From the NCBI GenBank assembly GCA_038496675.1, contig CM076653.1:22104252-22168251 (forward strand): a stretch of DNA of 64,000 nucleotides. Direction: 5' to 3'. The position numbers were made by a program, and so were the translations under genes. Below the pieces are notes generated by a model that worked only from the letters and a program-made list of their open reading frames with translations, did no database searches and was not told where the DNA came from. This document shows, in pieces, positions 1 to 12,235 of this stretch (position 1 is its first letter; each line of letters starts with the position of its first letter). Origin of the DNA: Rachycentron canadum (Eukaryota; Chordata; Actinopteri; Carangiformes; Rachycentridae).

Positions 1-1382
1 AGAAGTCAAAACCTACTTTCAAGACTCATATTAGTCCCCTATAAATCCAACTCAAGCTCTTGGGGTTAGGTTTTGGCTCTTCGTGGTAACATGCAGAGCT
101 CATCATTTTACACATATTTACTTTGCTATCACTTATGGTAAACCTTAAAGCACACATTATAGTTAAAGTCTACACAATGAGATCCTAGCATTTGCAGGGA
201 TTTCTCTCCAAAGTCTTTTCTGGGCCAAATAACTGCAGGACTCTGGGATTTTCTGCATTTGTGTGCTTGTGTATCTGTCTGTCTTGTCTGTGTGGACCAG
301 TGTATGTACTGAAAGAAAGCTGCCACCTCCTAACAATATTAAACTTATTAAACAAAGTGCAAAATTTGTAATGATAAAATGTGCAGAACATTTAGCAAAT
401 AGCTTCATCCCCCAAACATGAAGAATTATTAATGGTCCCATGCCTTAAACCACCCAAACAACTTGGTACAGTCCTCCTCTGAATGGCTCCATGTGCATAA
501 CTATTCAGTGCCTGTGCTGCTCCGTACTAAAAAAAAAAGGCTTTCATAATTTCCAGTAGAACCACTATGACGTGTACAATCTGGTAAGAGGATGTGCAAA
601 AAAGATCAATATTCTCCATGTTCGACATTATGCATGTGTGTAGAAACTGTTGTATTCTGTCATTTATGCCATTTCATTTGAATAATCTTAAAGACTAACA
701 GTAAAAATAATAGAGAAATAATTGTTTCTCTTGAAAAGAATAATACATTATTTCCACTCCTCAGGAAAATATTCAGCCCTCATACACGCAGTGCTCTCCT
801 CGATAGTCCAGTGTCTCACCTTACCACTGACAGTGCTCAAATCCGTGTGACTTTAAAGCACTTGCGAGTACACAAGAAGCATTTTTTCGTATATCCAGTG
901 GCACTGCAGGCCATCTCCAAGTGTGAATAAACTCCAGAGCTCAACCTCTGCACTCTTTTTTTTCTCAGTCTGAGGGGAATTTATAAAGAAACAGTTAAAC
1001 TCTATAAAACTGCCACAGTGTTTGCCCTCGCAGACAGTTTAGCTGTTACAGACAAACTCTTGTCCCTGAGCCAGAGGTGGCTGACCAGGCCAAACATCTC
1101 CTATTCCCTGCTAATGAAATCCTGAATAAAACCCTCCCTACTAAGCTTGATATCCCCCCCCACACACACACAATTGCACAAGTACAAACACGCAAACATA
1201 GACACCCACTCCCCAGAGTTCTGGTATGTACGCAAAAACACACACAGACACACACACATGCAGAACCCCTGCAGTCCCAGCCGAGGATTATCCTGTGAAA
1301 ACACTCCTTTTGTTGGGCCCCAGTCAAATTACTTTTCGTAACTCTCATGCTTTTATCAGAGCCATCTACGTAACTGTGCTTG

Positions 1383-1384
<2 letters not shown>

Positions 1385-1464
<80 letters not shown>
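1385..1464. repeat. (TG)40 microsatellite
   Basis: An uninterrupted TG dinucleotide array of about 80 bases. It creates false reading frames on both strands (poly-His/Thr and Cys/Val). Confidence 0.98.
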
Positions 1465-1466
<2 letters not shown>

Positions 1467-4400
1467 GGCATGCCTTTTTCATGCAGTCCAAAGGGAGGGA
1501 GCACGTCCAAAGTGAATGGTCACTAATGACTCTCGAAAGTTAGCTGTTAGTATTTTCTACTGTTTGTGTGCGAAGCAGAGATTGCGTGCGTGTGTCGACT
1601 CATATGCCAGTGATTTTCTGAAGATAGTATAACACCAAATCACATTTTTGGACGACAGGTCTGGTACTTGTGACATGTCTGCTTGACATTTATGAATAAA
1701 GACACCAAATGTATAAACAAAAAACATGGTTTCAGCATTGAGTTGCCTAATGTAGGCCTGCTGCTCCTGGGACTCTGCCCCCTCTAAGAAGAAATATTTG
1801 GGAAGTTCTGCACAACTACTTTAAGGTTGTCCTTACTCGAAGAACAAGAGCATAAAATGTGCTTTGGTTACATTTTCCTCATGAGAGGTGCACATCATCC
1901 ACTTACTGCACTTTCTTTTCACCATAAAAATATTTCCTTACCCTTAAAAAAGTAGTTTTATGTAACTAAACAACCAAAACTGAACAGTTCAGAAAAATGC
2001 TCCTATGTATTGTATTTTTTGGGGCAGTGGTATATCTGAGGAGCGACCTTTTTTGTCGTTCAGGTATGAAGACTTGCTGACTGAATCAGTATACACAGAG
2101 TTCAGGGAGAGCTCTATAATGGCAGCCAGAATAGTCATGCTTTTGTTCAGTGGATAATTATTTTCTGGGGTACCAACTCTCAGCCTGGGCAGTGGCCAAC
2201 GCAGCTGACTGGGCACAGATTGTTAAGCCACATTCAGCGTCTATTCATTCACACTACCGGCTCTCCTCCGAGACTACCAGCCTTTTTTCAAAGTTGTGTG
2301 AGAATGTGTGCTGTGCGCAAGTATGTTCTCGGCGCGTGACCGTCCACGCGTGTGTGGGCACGTGCGTGTCTGGGACCGTGCGTGCGAGGTGTGTGTTTCT
2401 GCCTGTGCCTGAGACACAGAGAGATGGGGCAAGAGTGCCAAAGTGAGACATAAACAGAGACGAATGGCGAAGGAGGAGAAGTAAAGTGTGTGCACGTGTG
2501 TGTGGAGGGTGCAAACTAGCTTTGTAGCTCTCAGTGAAGTGTTGATTTAAGTGGAAGTTGAGGGAGGAGATGGGATAAAAGGCCTGACTAGATTAGGCTG
2601 GCACACACTACTGAGGCGTGCTGTACTGCCTGGCCTTTCAGTGCACTCTGTACTGAGTATGTGTGTGTGTCTGAGAGACTACTACTTGTGTGACAATGTT
2701 GAGGATGTTCAAATGGGCCTTGTGTGTGCAACTGTTGGATGCAGTTACTCTGTTGCTGATATTGATGCAGCTGCACAATAAAGCAGCAGATTAGCAAAGC
2801 CAACGCAGCCTCTATAACTACTGAGAACACTAATCACTGCTCTGACATCTCTGCAATACTCCTACTGAGTGTCTCTGATTTTTTATCATAGTGAGGAGAT
2901 GGGAAATAGATTACAGACGTTGCCACTGTTTTTTCATCTTGATTTCTTTTAATGTACTTATAACCTTGCAGTTTCTGACAGTAGGAGGCTGAATTACTGC
3001 ATATTCAAACTCCCCCACCCAGACACCCCACTGTTTAAAGTCAAGGTAGGCTCCAATAATAATAGTTCATTGGCTAAGACGCTGGCAGAGCTGTCTTTCC
3101 ACGTTAGTCTCTGTATGTAGGAGACTGACAGATGAGGGTAAAAATAACATTGAAAGTGGTTTTAAATGTTTGAGGTGTGCATGATTTAACTTGAACAGAC
3201 AACATAACAGCTTCAAAAGTGGTAACACAGCTTGCAGAACTTGGCAAGTCATTCTCCTCTTGCCTTTCTCAAATATTGAAATATTGAATGTGCGCGCCAC
3301 TGCTCTTTAGCCAAGGTTTAAAGAGCAGTAGAGGCTTACCTGTTATTGGTAAGCTGTTAACAAAACATTGCTTGAAATGCAGTTGAATGGACAGGAGTCC
3401 GCAGGCTGTCATGTTTTGGCAACAGCAAGCTGAGAGTTAACTGAAGCCACTGCTTAATAATAGCTCAGAATAATGAATTTTTTTGGCCTCTGTTTAGTGC
3501 AAGCCTCACCCTCAGTGCCATCATTTCTGCAGAACCATAGGAGGCGACGGATACATTTGTCTGCTACATGTGGTACAGCACAATCTGCATTTTTCATTGG
3601 TATAACTTCCTGTATTAATAATTAAAACCCCAGGAGGCAATATCTGCATGTGCATGTATGTTTGAATGTTTGTCCGCCTACGCCCAGTTGTCTCACTGTA
3701 GACACAGTGCGTAGTTGATGTGTGCATTTATATTCTTAATGTAACACGTGTACATGTGTCTATGCTTGTGGATGCCATTTTGAAGCCCATTAAAATGCAC
3801 TTTGTACATTAAGAGGGTGTTCTTTATGCAATATGTACTACAGGGCGTCACTGTAGTACATCAGGAAGACCTTCTTATAAAGCTTGACATTGTCCTAAGG
3901 GTTAGGGGGTGATTCTGATGGTTCTTGTGCCATTTTGCTGTTTTTGGTTTGACCTATGATTCACAGGTGGCTGACTCATTCCACAAATGAAGCTGGCTGA
4001 GCTGTGCCAGATTTCCCAAAATATCCTCATATTAACATCACTGTATTCTATCTTTTTCTACTCATCGTCATCTGTGACGTTTTCTTTTCTCTTTCTGCTG
4101 TTATCTTGTTTCGTCCCCTTCCCCGAGTATTTATTCTGTATCTTAGGCAAATTCAGAAACAATGCATTGTTATAAAAATGTATTCAACTGGTCAAGTTGC
4201 CTAAAATTATCCCTAATGCCTGAAACCTATTTGTTTCAGTAAATGTCAGGCACCAGTCATGGCCTCATATTCAATTGAATGCTGTAGCATTATTTGATAT
4301 GAACAAATTCCATTTTTTAACCTAGATATGCAATAACAGATACATACAGTTACATATAAATGGGTATAAACACATATATATAATTTTAATAGTTTCATTA

Positions 4401-4579
4401 TACTCCCATAAATTTAGTTCTGAATTAAATCCTGAACAGAACACTTCCCTCCCATCAAATGAGTCTGTGAAACGCTCAAAATGTCCTTTTATGGTGACTG
4501 TAAAAACTCATGCCTGCAAACATGCAGGTGTCAGTGAGATGCACTGTGAGTATTTGTATATGCAATAAAATCATGTACA

Positions 4580-4581
<2 letters not shown>

Positions 4582-4646
<65 letters not shown>

Positions 4647-4664
4647 TCACACACACACACACAG
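4582..4664. repeat. Compound (CT)n(CA)n microsatellite
   Basis: About 50 bases of CT repeat pass directly into CA repeat with one TC interruption. Confidence 0.97.
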
Positions 4665-5901
4665 AGCAACTGTCAACTGCTAGATTAGATACAGTGGGGG
4701 CTCTGAGCACAACAGGAGGAGCATTCAGTGCACCGCTGTGACAGAAAATACTAACTGTAGCACTCTTACCAATACCAACCCTAGAATTATCCTCTCAGCT
4801 GAGGTCTCTCTTAGTCCTCCCTGTCTCTCTCAAGAAGAAATCAATGACGTGGGGGACACTCACATCAGTACGCTGGGAGACCCACCTGCATACAAGGCAC
4901 ACAATAACTGCAGATTACCTTTTGTTCTGCGGAGAACTCAGATGTAACATGATTATATTATTTTCAGTCTGACGGATTTAACAGATGCCGAAACGGCTAA
5001 ATTTGCTACCAGTTTCTCATCAGTATTTGAAGTGATCATACTGATGACTAAGTTTGACGCTTCATCTCAGATGCACCATAGTGGATTAAATACTCAGCAG
5101 ACAGAGGTGAAACCAGTTTTCTTATTACACGACAGTAAGTTGATCCAAAGGATTATTTTCAAAAGTCAATGTATTCCAGTAAGAGATATCTATTGTCATG
5201 GGGTGCCATGGCTCTGTATTGTCCAGAAACAAATCTGATTCTAAAATAGGGTAGGATGGGTGGGTGGTATTGGGCTTTCAAACTGGCTTCAAGTGGCAGC
5301 GACTTGAAGAAATAGAAACAGAGGCATATACAACTGCAACTAGCATATCCAGTGTGCTACACTGGGCTTCATGTAGCTGTATTGCTCCCACAAAAACGCA
5401 GCAGCATATCATATGCGCAAGAGGGAAAGCGCGTATCATAGCAAAATGTACACATAGACACTAAAGTGGAGAAGGCCCAAGTGGTGTTGGTTACAGCCTG
5501 AAGTAGGTATCTCGTGGTTTGTAGATCCAGGGTTTGCTCTGCTAGGTCAACAAAGTTAAAACATAACAGCAGAGGAAAAGTGAAGGAAATAAAGGTGAGG
5601 ATCGGAGAAGGGGGGGCACAGATAAGGCAAAGAGAGGGGAAGAAAAGGGGCCAGAGGAAAATATGAAGAGCTTATAAAATAAGCTTAGAGAAGAGTTATT
5701 TGGATCAAAGATCTCCCTGGTAGTGGCAGGAATCCCCTCCTCATTCAAGTGGCACCAGCAGCGTCAGCTGCCTTGGTTCACTGACAAATTTAACTTCTTC
5801 AAATCTATGTCACTTTCCCATGTCACTGTATATCCTCCACCGTCTTCACTCTAATTGCTCTCAGCAAATAACGCCTCTGACTGTGCTCTGAAATATTATA
5901 G

Positions 5902-5933
5902 TCTCTCTCTCTGTCTCTCGCTCTCTCTCGCTT

Positions 5934-5997
<64 letters not shown>
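5902..5997. repeat. Compound (CT)n(TA)n(CA)n microsatellite
   Basis: Imperfect CT repeat (5902-5932), then TA repeat (about 5934-5959), then CA repeat (to 5997). Three dinucleotide types abut. Confidence 0.97.
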
Positions 5998-6001
<4 letters not shown>

Positions 6002-9000
6002 ATGGCTAGGGTGCCACACTTCCTAATATATAATAGACTTTTTATTACTATATATGGTTTCTTGCCCAAGGAAACTTATAAATTGCAAAAATGTAAAAAA
6101 TCAAATTATGGAAATATACACAGAATAACGTGAGAAAATGGAATCAAGACCTTGTGTTCCAAAACATACAGACTTTACAACAGTCAGTCAGAGACAGGAA
6201 GTCCGCCTGAATCACAGATTGAGTGACAAACCCAGGCAGAAGGGAAACGGGGGCTGACAAAAGTAGAAAGGAAAAACAGAGACAAAGCAACAGAGACAGA
6301 CTCTTGCTTTCTTCCATGCTACAGCCACAAGCTGTTGGTCTCAGGCTGCCAACCTAGCTCAACTTCCCAGCCATAGATAAGCTATGTTTGTGCGCAAGTG
6401 TATGTGTGTGTTTGTGTGTGTGTGTGTACATAATTCATAAACATAGCCAAATTAAGATCATCTAGAGATTATCATGACCAGTGGTACAAAAGAGGAGAAG
6501 AGAGAGGGAAAAGTCGATATATGGGGGGAATAGTTAGTAAGGGTAGACAAATGCTGTTACAGGTTACAGAGCATGAACTAGTTTATATTCATCCCACACT
6601 TACCTGTATGCACCCACATGTGTTCACATACACATTCCCATAGGCCCCCTGTGTATAACTTTTCTCCCTCTGTTTCTCTATCTCCCTTCAATGGCTCCCT
6701 CCCTCCCTCTTTTACTTTCAAGGAAGGGTAATCCCTCTTGTAGCTAATGTGCTGTGACATTTCATGGTACAATAGGATTTGGGAGACACTATGTATTCTC
6801 ATGGTGCCGGGGTCTGTCTGATAACCTCGCTGTCTGGGTGATTTTGGACTGTAGCGACTCATGGACTAGTTTTTTATCTCACTTTGGAAATCTAATTCTG
6901 AAGGTGGAAATGCAATTCACAATAAGGCAGACTCTGAGGTGACACATGGGGGGTTATTGGTAAACCACAGTAACTGCATGTTGTCACCTTGCATCTTGAA
7001 AAAGGTGCAATGTTAATTACATCTGATTCATAGATTGAATGTGGCACCGACTGCGGTGACAGATGCTTTTTCTGAGTGGTAACTCGGGGGACAGCCAATA
7101 AAATCATACAATGTGTACTGCATGGGAAATGCACCACACAAATGTATCCCTTAAATTGCTTTGTAAGGCATTTAAGATTTGGAAGACTGTTAAAGAAAGT
7201 AAAGTAAATTCAGGAGAATAAATGATGAAGTAAAGTCAAAAACAAACCTTTTCACCACACTCATAAAACACAGTCTGAGTTGAGAGCCAATGATAAAATA
7301 AATAAATAAATCATTAAATAAATAAGGAAAAATGAAAAGGTCACACATGAATTAAGAATGGCTTAATAATAGCAGAAATGCTTAGTGGAGATGAAGTACT
7401 TATTTTGACATTTTTGATCAGGCAGGTTGTGAGTTTAACAAACCAACAGATAATATGCAGCAGACGAGCGTAACACCAGCAGGACAGAATGTCTCAATTT
7501 TCATATAAAGGTATAATCCTGGCATATGAGAGGCGATCTGATACAGATAGCAGGGTTTCCCCTCAGATAGCTGAAGGCTAAAGTGCTTATCTCACCAACA
7601 GAGCTGATGGTGAGGATAGGGTATGGGGGCGGTAAATGTGCTCATCAACCTTGAGGCGCAGATATAAAGCTGCCAGAGTGCCTTCAGCTGGACAGAAGAG
7701 GCAATGCCGGAAGGGATAAATGTTAAACAGTTTGCATGACATTTATTGTAGGTTGTTCTTCTGGTTTGTCCGAACATAGCAGGATGTTTAATGGCAATAA
7801 AAAAGTGCATCAGAAATAGGAAACCCAATAAAGATGAATGAAAGGAAGAGCCTGTCCTCAGCTGTTTTCCTGTTGCTTTTAACTTTACATCCACTGACTT
7901 AGGAACCCATAAATGGTACTTTAGATATTTTTGTCTATACTGTTCCTGTACACACGACTCAGAGTTGTTCTGTCTTTCCAATGATGAGTAGAACATTTTC
8001 CTCAATGATAGCTGTGCAGATTTTAAACAACAAAAGGGCTTTCAGTGAGTCATACTGGCATACAGTGGACAGTGACACATATAAAAATATTTTTAAAAAT
8101 TGTGATTATGTGGTTATGACATGACAGTAATGCCCTGAAAAGGCAAATACACAACCTGCCCTTTTCCTCTGCACTTAGTCGAGCCTTAAATCATCAAATG
8201 AATGACTTAACTCCAAGTGATGCAAAAAGCCTCCGATGTCTTCCTCAGCGAAACGCAGACTACAACTGAAGTGAGCTCGGTGTTCACGAAGCTAACAACC
8301 GTACCGAGGGTCTAACGCGTTGTCGCTTTGATTTGCCGTAAGATTTCTTTTGGGAGCATGACGGCGAGCGTGAGACAGATAGAGGCCGAGAAGTGTCACG
8401 CCCAGATTCATGAGACGTGGTTGGCAGGCCTGCTATTGCTGTTTTGGCTGACTGTGTTATACCTGGAGGGTACTCGCTGCTGTCGCCGCTACACTGTAGC
8501 CAATTTAGCTGGAGCACAGCTGCTAAGAGGCTCCCTGAGGTGTATGTGTATGTGTGTTTCAGGATTAAGCCACAGCACCAATTAAAGCCTCAGACTGGTT
8601 TTTAAAGGATAAATTATTAACAGCAGAAGTGACCTCTCTGGTGGCCTTCTCTCCTCTTCTCTCCTCCACAGCAGCCCTCCTTTACCTTTGTCACACATGC
8701 TTCCCTTCCCTCACAATGTTGTCTCTTTCTTTGCCTTTGTTTTTTTTTTTTTTTTTTTTATTCTCTACGGTCCCTTTTGTTTCACTCTGTACTTAGCGAG
8801 ATCAAGGATTTTGTTTATTTCTTTAATGTTTTGATGTTTTGCTGAATGTCGAAACAGGCCTCGTGTATGTTTTGTGTCCTCGAAGTTGCAATTATCTTTT
8901 GTTTTTTTTTTTTAAGGCTGAAGTGAAGGAAGGGCAAAGATAGGGATATGTTGTATCAGCAAAGCTTATTCAAGAAAGATTTATTTCTGTTTACACCACC

Positions 9001-11510
9001 GCTGCTCTTTACCTGGTGTCTGTTCGCTGTGATATTTCTTGTCTAAGATATATTTTTCCGTGCTGAATACTTTGGTATTTTTATGCCTCCGGGTTACGGC
9101 CGCATTCCCCTTTTCTCCCTGTGTTCAATAGCAAAAACATGTTAGCCGGTAATGGATACTTTTAACCTTTTCCAGGTAATTTGATCAGGCCTTTAAATCA
9201 ATTCAGGCACACACAGTGTTTGGGTTATGATCGGTGAATACATCGACTGCTGCTCTCACTGTTCAGCCTTTATTTTTTAAATGAGCAAACCATGTCTCTT
9301 TCTGATTTGATGAATGGTTCAATACTGGATTCTGAATTATAAATGTGATCTTCTGTGTATCATCTCTCACGGGGACAAAGGAGGAGTGAGAGTTGAAACG
9401 GTCTAGTGACCTAAATGTATTTAACACCGGGGTTACTTCATGCTGCCATTCAGTACTTCAGCACATGGAATTTCCTGTGGAAAATGTGGCATTGCCTCAC
9501 GATATTATATTGGCCCAGTCATAATCCAGATGCAATTTATCTTGGCCGTCGACTCTGTTAAGATACTGTTAGATCACAGTGCATAAAGCGTAAATCATGA
9601 CTTTCTATATACAGTAAAATGCATACTGTCGAGGTTCTTCCCTGAATGTAAGTGCTGAGTATAAAATTGTTGGGTAGAACTCAAGCCGTGTGTGCGACAA
9701 TTTGCTTTGTCCCCCTCGTCTGACTGACTGCTTTTCTCTCTGTCTAATCCTCCACCTGAGAAATAAAAAACATAATGATTTGACTGAGCTCTACCTTTGT
9801 TCAGATAACCTATTATGGATCTTCCCTCTAGATATCCTCTGGTCATCATCTGATCTCAGACAGCGGGCTTGGATTCCGCTCAATATGTTCTTACACTCTG
9901 ATCTCTTCCTCCATCCCTCCCTCTTTCCCTCTACCCCTCCTCTACTCTCTTTCCCTGAATTTTTGCTCCTCTTTTTGATGAAAGAATTTAATTAGAGCAG
10001 AGAGAGAAACAGGAATGAACGAGGGATTCAGTGAAGGAAGGAAGCGGGAAACTAATGAATGGTCAGTGACCCTGAGAGCAGACAAGGTAAAGATAATTGT
10101 GTTTAAATCAGACCCAGTCGATCTGAGTGAGAGAGGCACAGCGAACCCTGTTAATGCATAAGACAAGACTGTATATAGATGGTGCATTGACGCTGTAACG
10201 TTACTTCACTTACAAGTGGATTACCAGTAAACCCTGCACTTTCCATGCAGGATCATATGAGCTGAAAAATGCGTGCGCAGACGCCTACTGCACCATCACA
10301 TGTCTTGTAATTTCACATTCTGTTTTCCGCCCTAGCTCAGTGAGATGACCTTAAACAGCAGTTCTTGTTTACAGTGTTTTCATATGACTTCCATTAACAT
10401 AGATTATGTGGAATAGAATAAATCAGCCGTGGCTTTGTGTTTTGGTGCAGCTCAGCTGTGTCCTGTTGTTGAGTGCCAACACACATCCTACCATTGTAGG
10501 AAGATGGATGTGTATTTGTAAATGTGAAAATCCTTCACTTAAAAATGTAAAAGATTTGAATGAACATTCAATTCTAATTCCTAATTAAGCAACAAAGTAA
10601 GTAAGATGCTGTGGGCAAGATGTAAGTAAGATGGTGAACACATAGTGGGGTCCAAAAGTCTGATGTTACGCTTTGTTCAGGCCATATCGTTCAAACAATA
10701 ATTATCAACCGCTGAGTAGGGAAAGCCATTCACGTCAGCTTCCAACATGTAGGAAACTAATACAGTGTATTTGGCTCATTTTGTAGGAGCGACACACAGT
10801 TTGTATCTGGTTTCGTTCGTTAATGAACTGCTACAAGTAGGCAACACAACAAAAGTAGCTAATTTAGGCTGTTGCTATCTGGTGTGACTCCAAGGTTAGC
10901 AATAGAGCTAACTGCCTTGGAATAATGCATGAACACTCCTAAGTCAGAATAAGGGCCGTTTTTTTATGCTCTTCCCATTCTGCCAACATGGCATGAATGC
11001 AGTATCACCATTTAACTCCATGCACTGCTGTGCCAAAGTACCTCCTCACAGAGCTGCTAGCATGGCTTTAGACTTTTGGTCTTATTATAACTGACAGATT
11101 TATCTAATGTCTCCATTTATATTTTGAAGTATGTGGTCTGCTACAGGATGTTAAGGGGCATTTGTCTTTTGTGTGTGTGTGTGTGTGTTGTGTTATATGT
11201 GTGCGTTTTATAGCTCTGAAAATGTGATGTTTCATTTCAGTGGGTTTGTCATGGTACACAATGAAGTTGAGCAGCAATATTAACTGAAGCGAGGTAATAT
11301 AGACCGGCAGTGACCCTACTGTGCTTTCTCATAACTTCCACCTCTGCAACTTTTACGATGCTCCAGTGATGTAATTAGTTACCATTCCCATTTCTGTTGC
11401 CTCATAATATACTTTATGCCACGCCCTGGGTTGTTGCTACGCTTATAGAGACATTTTAATTGATTCACTAATGAGAGTAAACCCCCCCCACAACATACAA
11501 TCACCCAAAC

Positions 11511-11652
11511 ACACACACGCCAATTGCTATCTGTTCAGTTTCTTTTTGTAGCTGTGAGAAGATGAACCCAACACATAAATGTGTGCACCCACACATCCAG
11601 ACACACACGCCAATTTCTATCTTTTTAGCTTCTCATTGTTGCCGTGGAGAAA
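11511..11652. repeat. Diverged 90-bp tandem duplication
   Basis: The segment starting ACACACACGCCAATTGCTAT at 11511 recurs exactly 90 bases later at 11601 (ACACACACGCCAATTTCTAT). Similarity continues for about 50 bases with scattered substitutions. Confidence 0.75.
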
Positions 11653-11959
11653 CATTACTCTGTCTGCACACTTATTCTATAGTCTCCATTCTTTGACCTG
11701 ATGCTATATAAGCATTCTGTCTTATTCTCATGCCCTCTTATTCTGATGGTAATTTGACTGCCTGAAAGGACTGGCAGAGGATTGTTCAGTCTCATTCAAC
11801 AAAATACGGTAAAAAGTCATTCCTGGGATTAAAAAAAGCTCCGCGGTGGATTTCCAGGGCTCTGTTGTCGTGCCTGCAGTTGCCTGTCAGCCCCCCGTTC
11901 ATATGCTAATGAACCGGAGCTTGATTGTTTCCTCATATTTTAATCTCCAGCACAGTGTT

Positions 11960-12235
11960 AGAGGAGAGGGGGGCAGCGGATAGGAGGAGCGTGAGTTCGA
12001 GGGAGAGATGAGACAAGAGGAAAAGAGATGATGGGCCAGGAAAAGAAGAGAGGGCAGTGGCTGTCGGCAGCTGAGGGATGGAGATGAGAAAGAAAGTTGA
12101 GGACGAGACACGAGAAGATGAAATTATGTAGGAGGAGAAAAGCAAAACATTTGACGAGTACAGTGAAGAGTTGAGGGACATGGGGGGAGGAGGTTGAGAT
12201 TATTAATATGCAAGGAGGAGATGATAAGATAAAGA
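11960..12235. repeat. Polypurine tract (low complexity)
   Basis: About 275 bases dominated by G and A on the + strand (GAGGAGAGG, GAGAAAGAAAG words). The complementary pyrimidine strand gives three overlapping false reading frames rich in Ser, Leu and Phe. Confidence 0.8.

Noticed and set aside
1046..1510. 154-codon frame rich in His-Thr
   Set aside because: It is the translation of the TG40 microsatellite and flanking CA-rich sequence. The same applies to His/Thr, Cys/Val and Ser/Leu frames at 14672, 25067, 32265, 51675, 53049 and 63398.
7592..8005. 137-codon open frame on the minus strand
   Set aside because: No family resemblance, no codon-use signature, and no splice or promoter context. 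Chance-compatible.
8230..8560. Locally CpG-rich segment considered as a promoter or first exon
   Set aside because: Too short for a CpG island, no start codon with RBMS3 N-terminal sequence, and no clean donor following a plausible coding exon.
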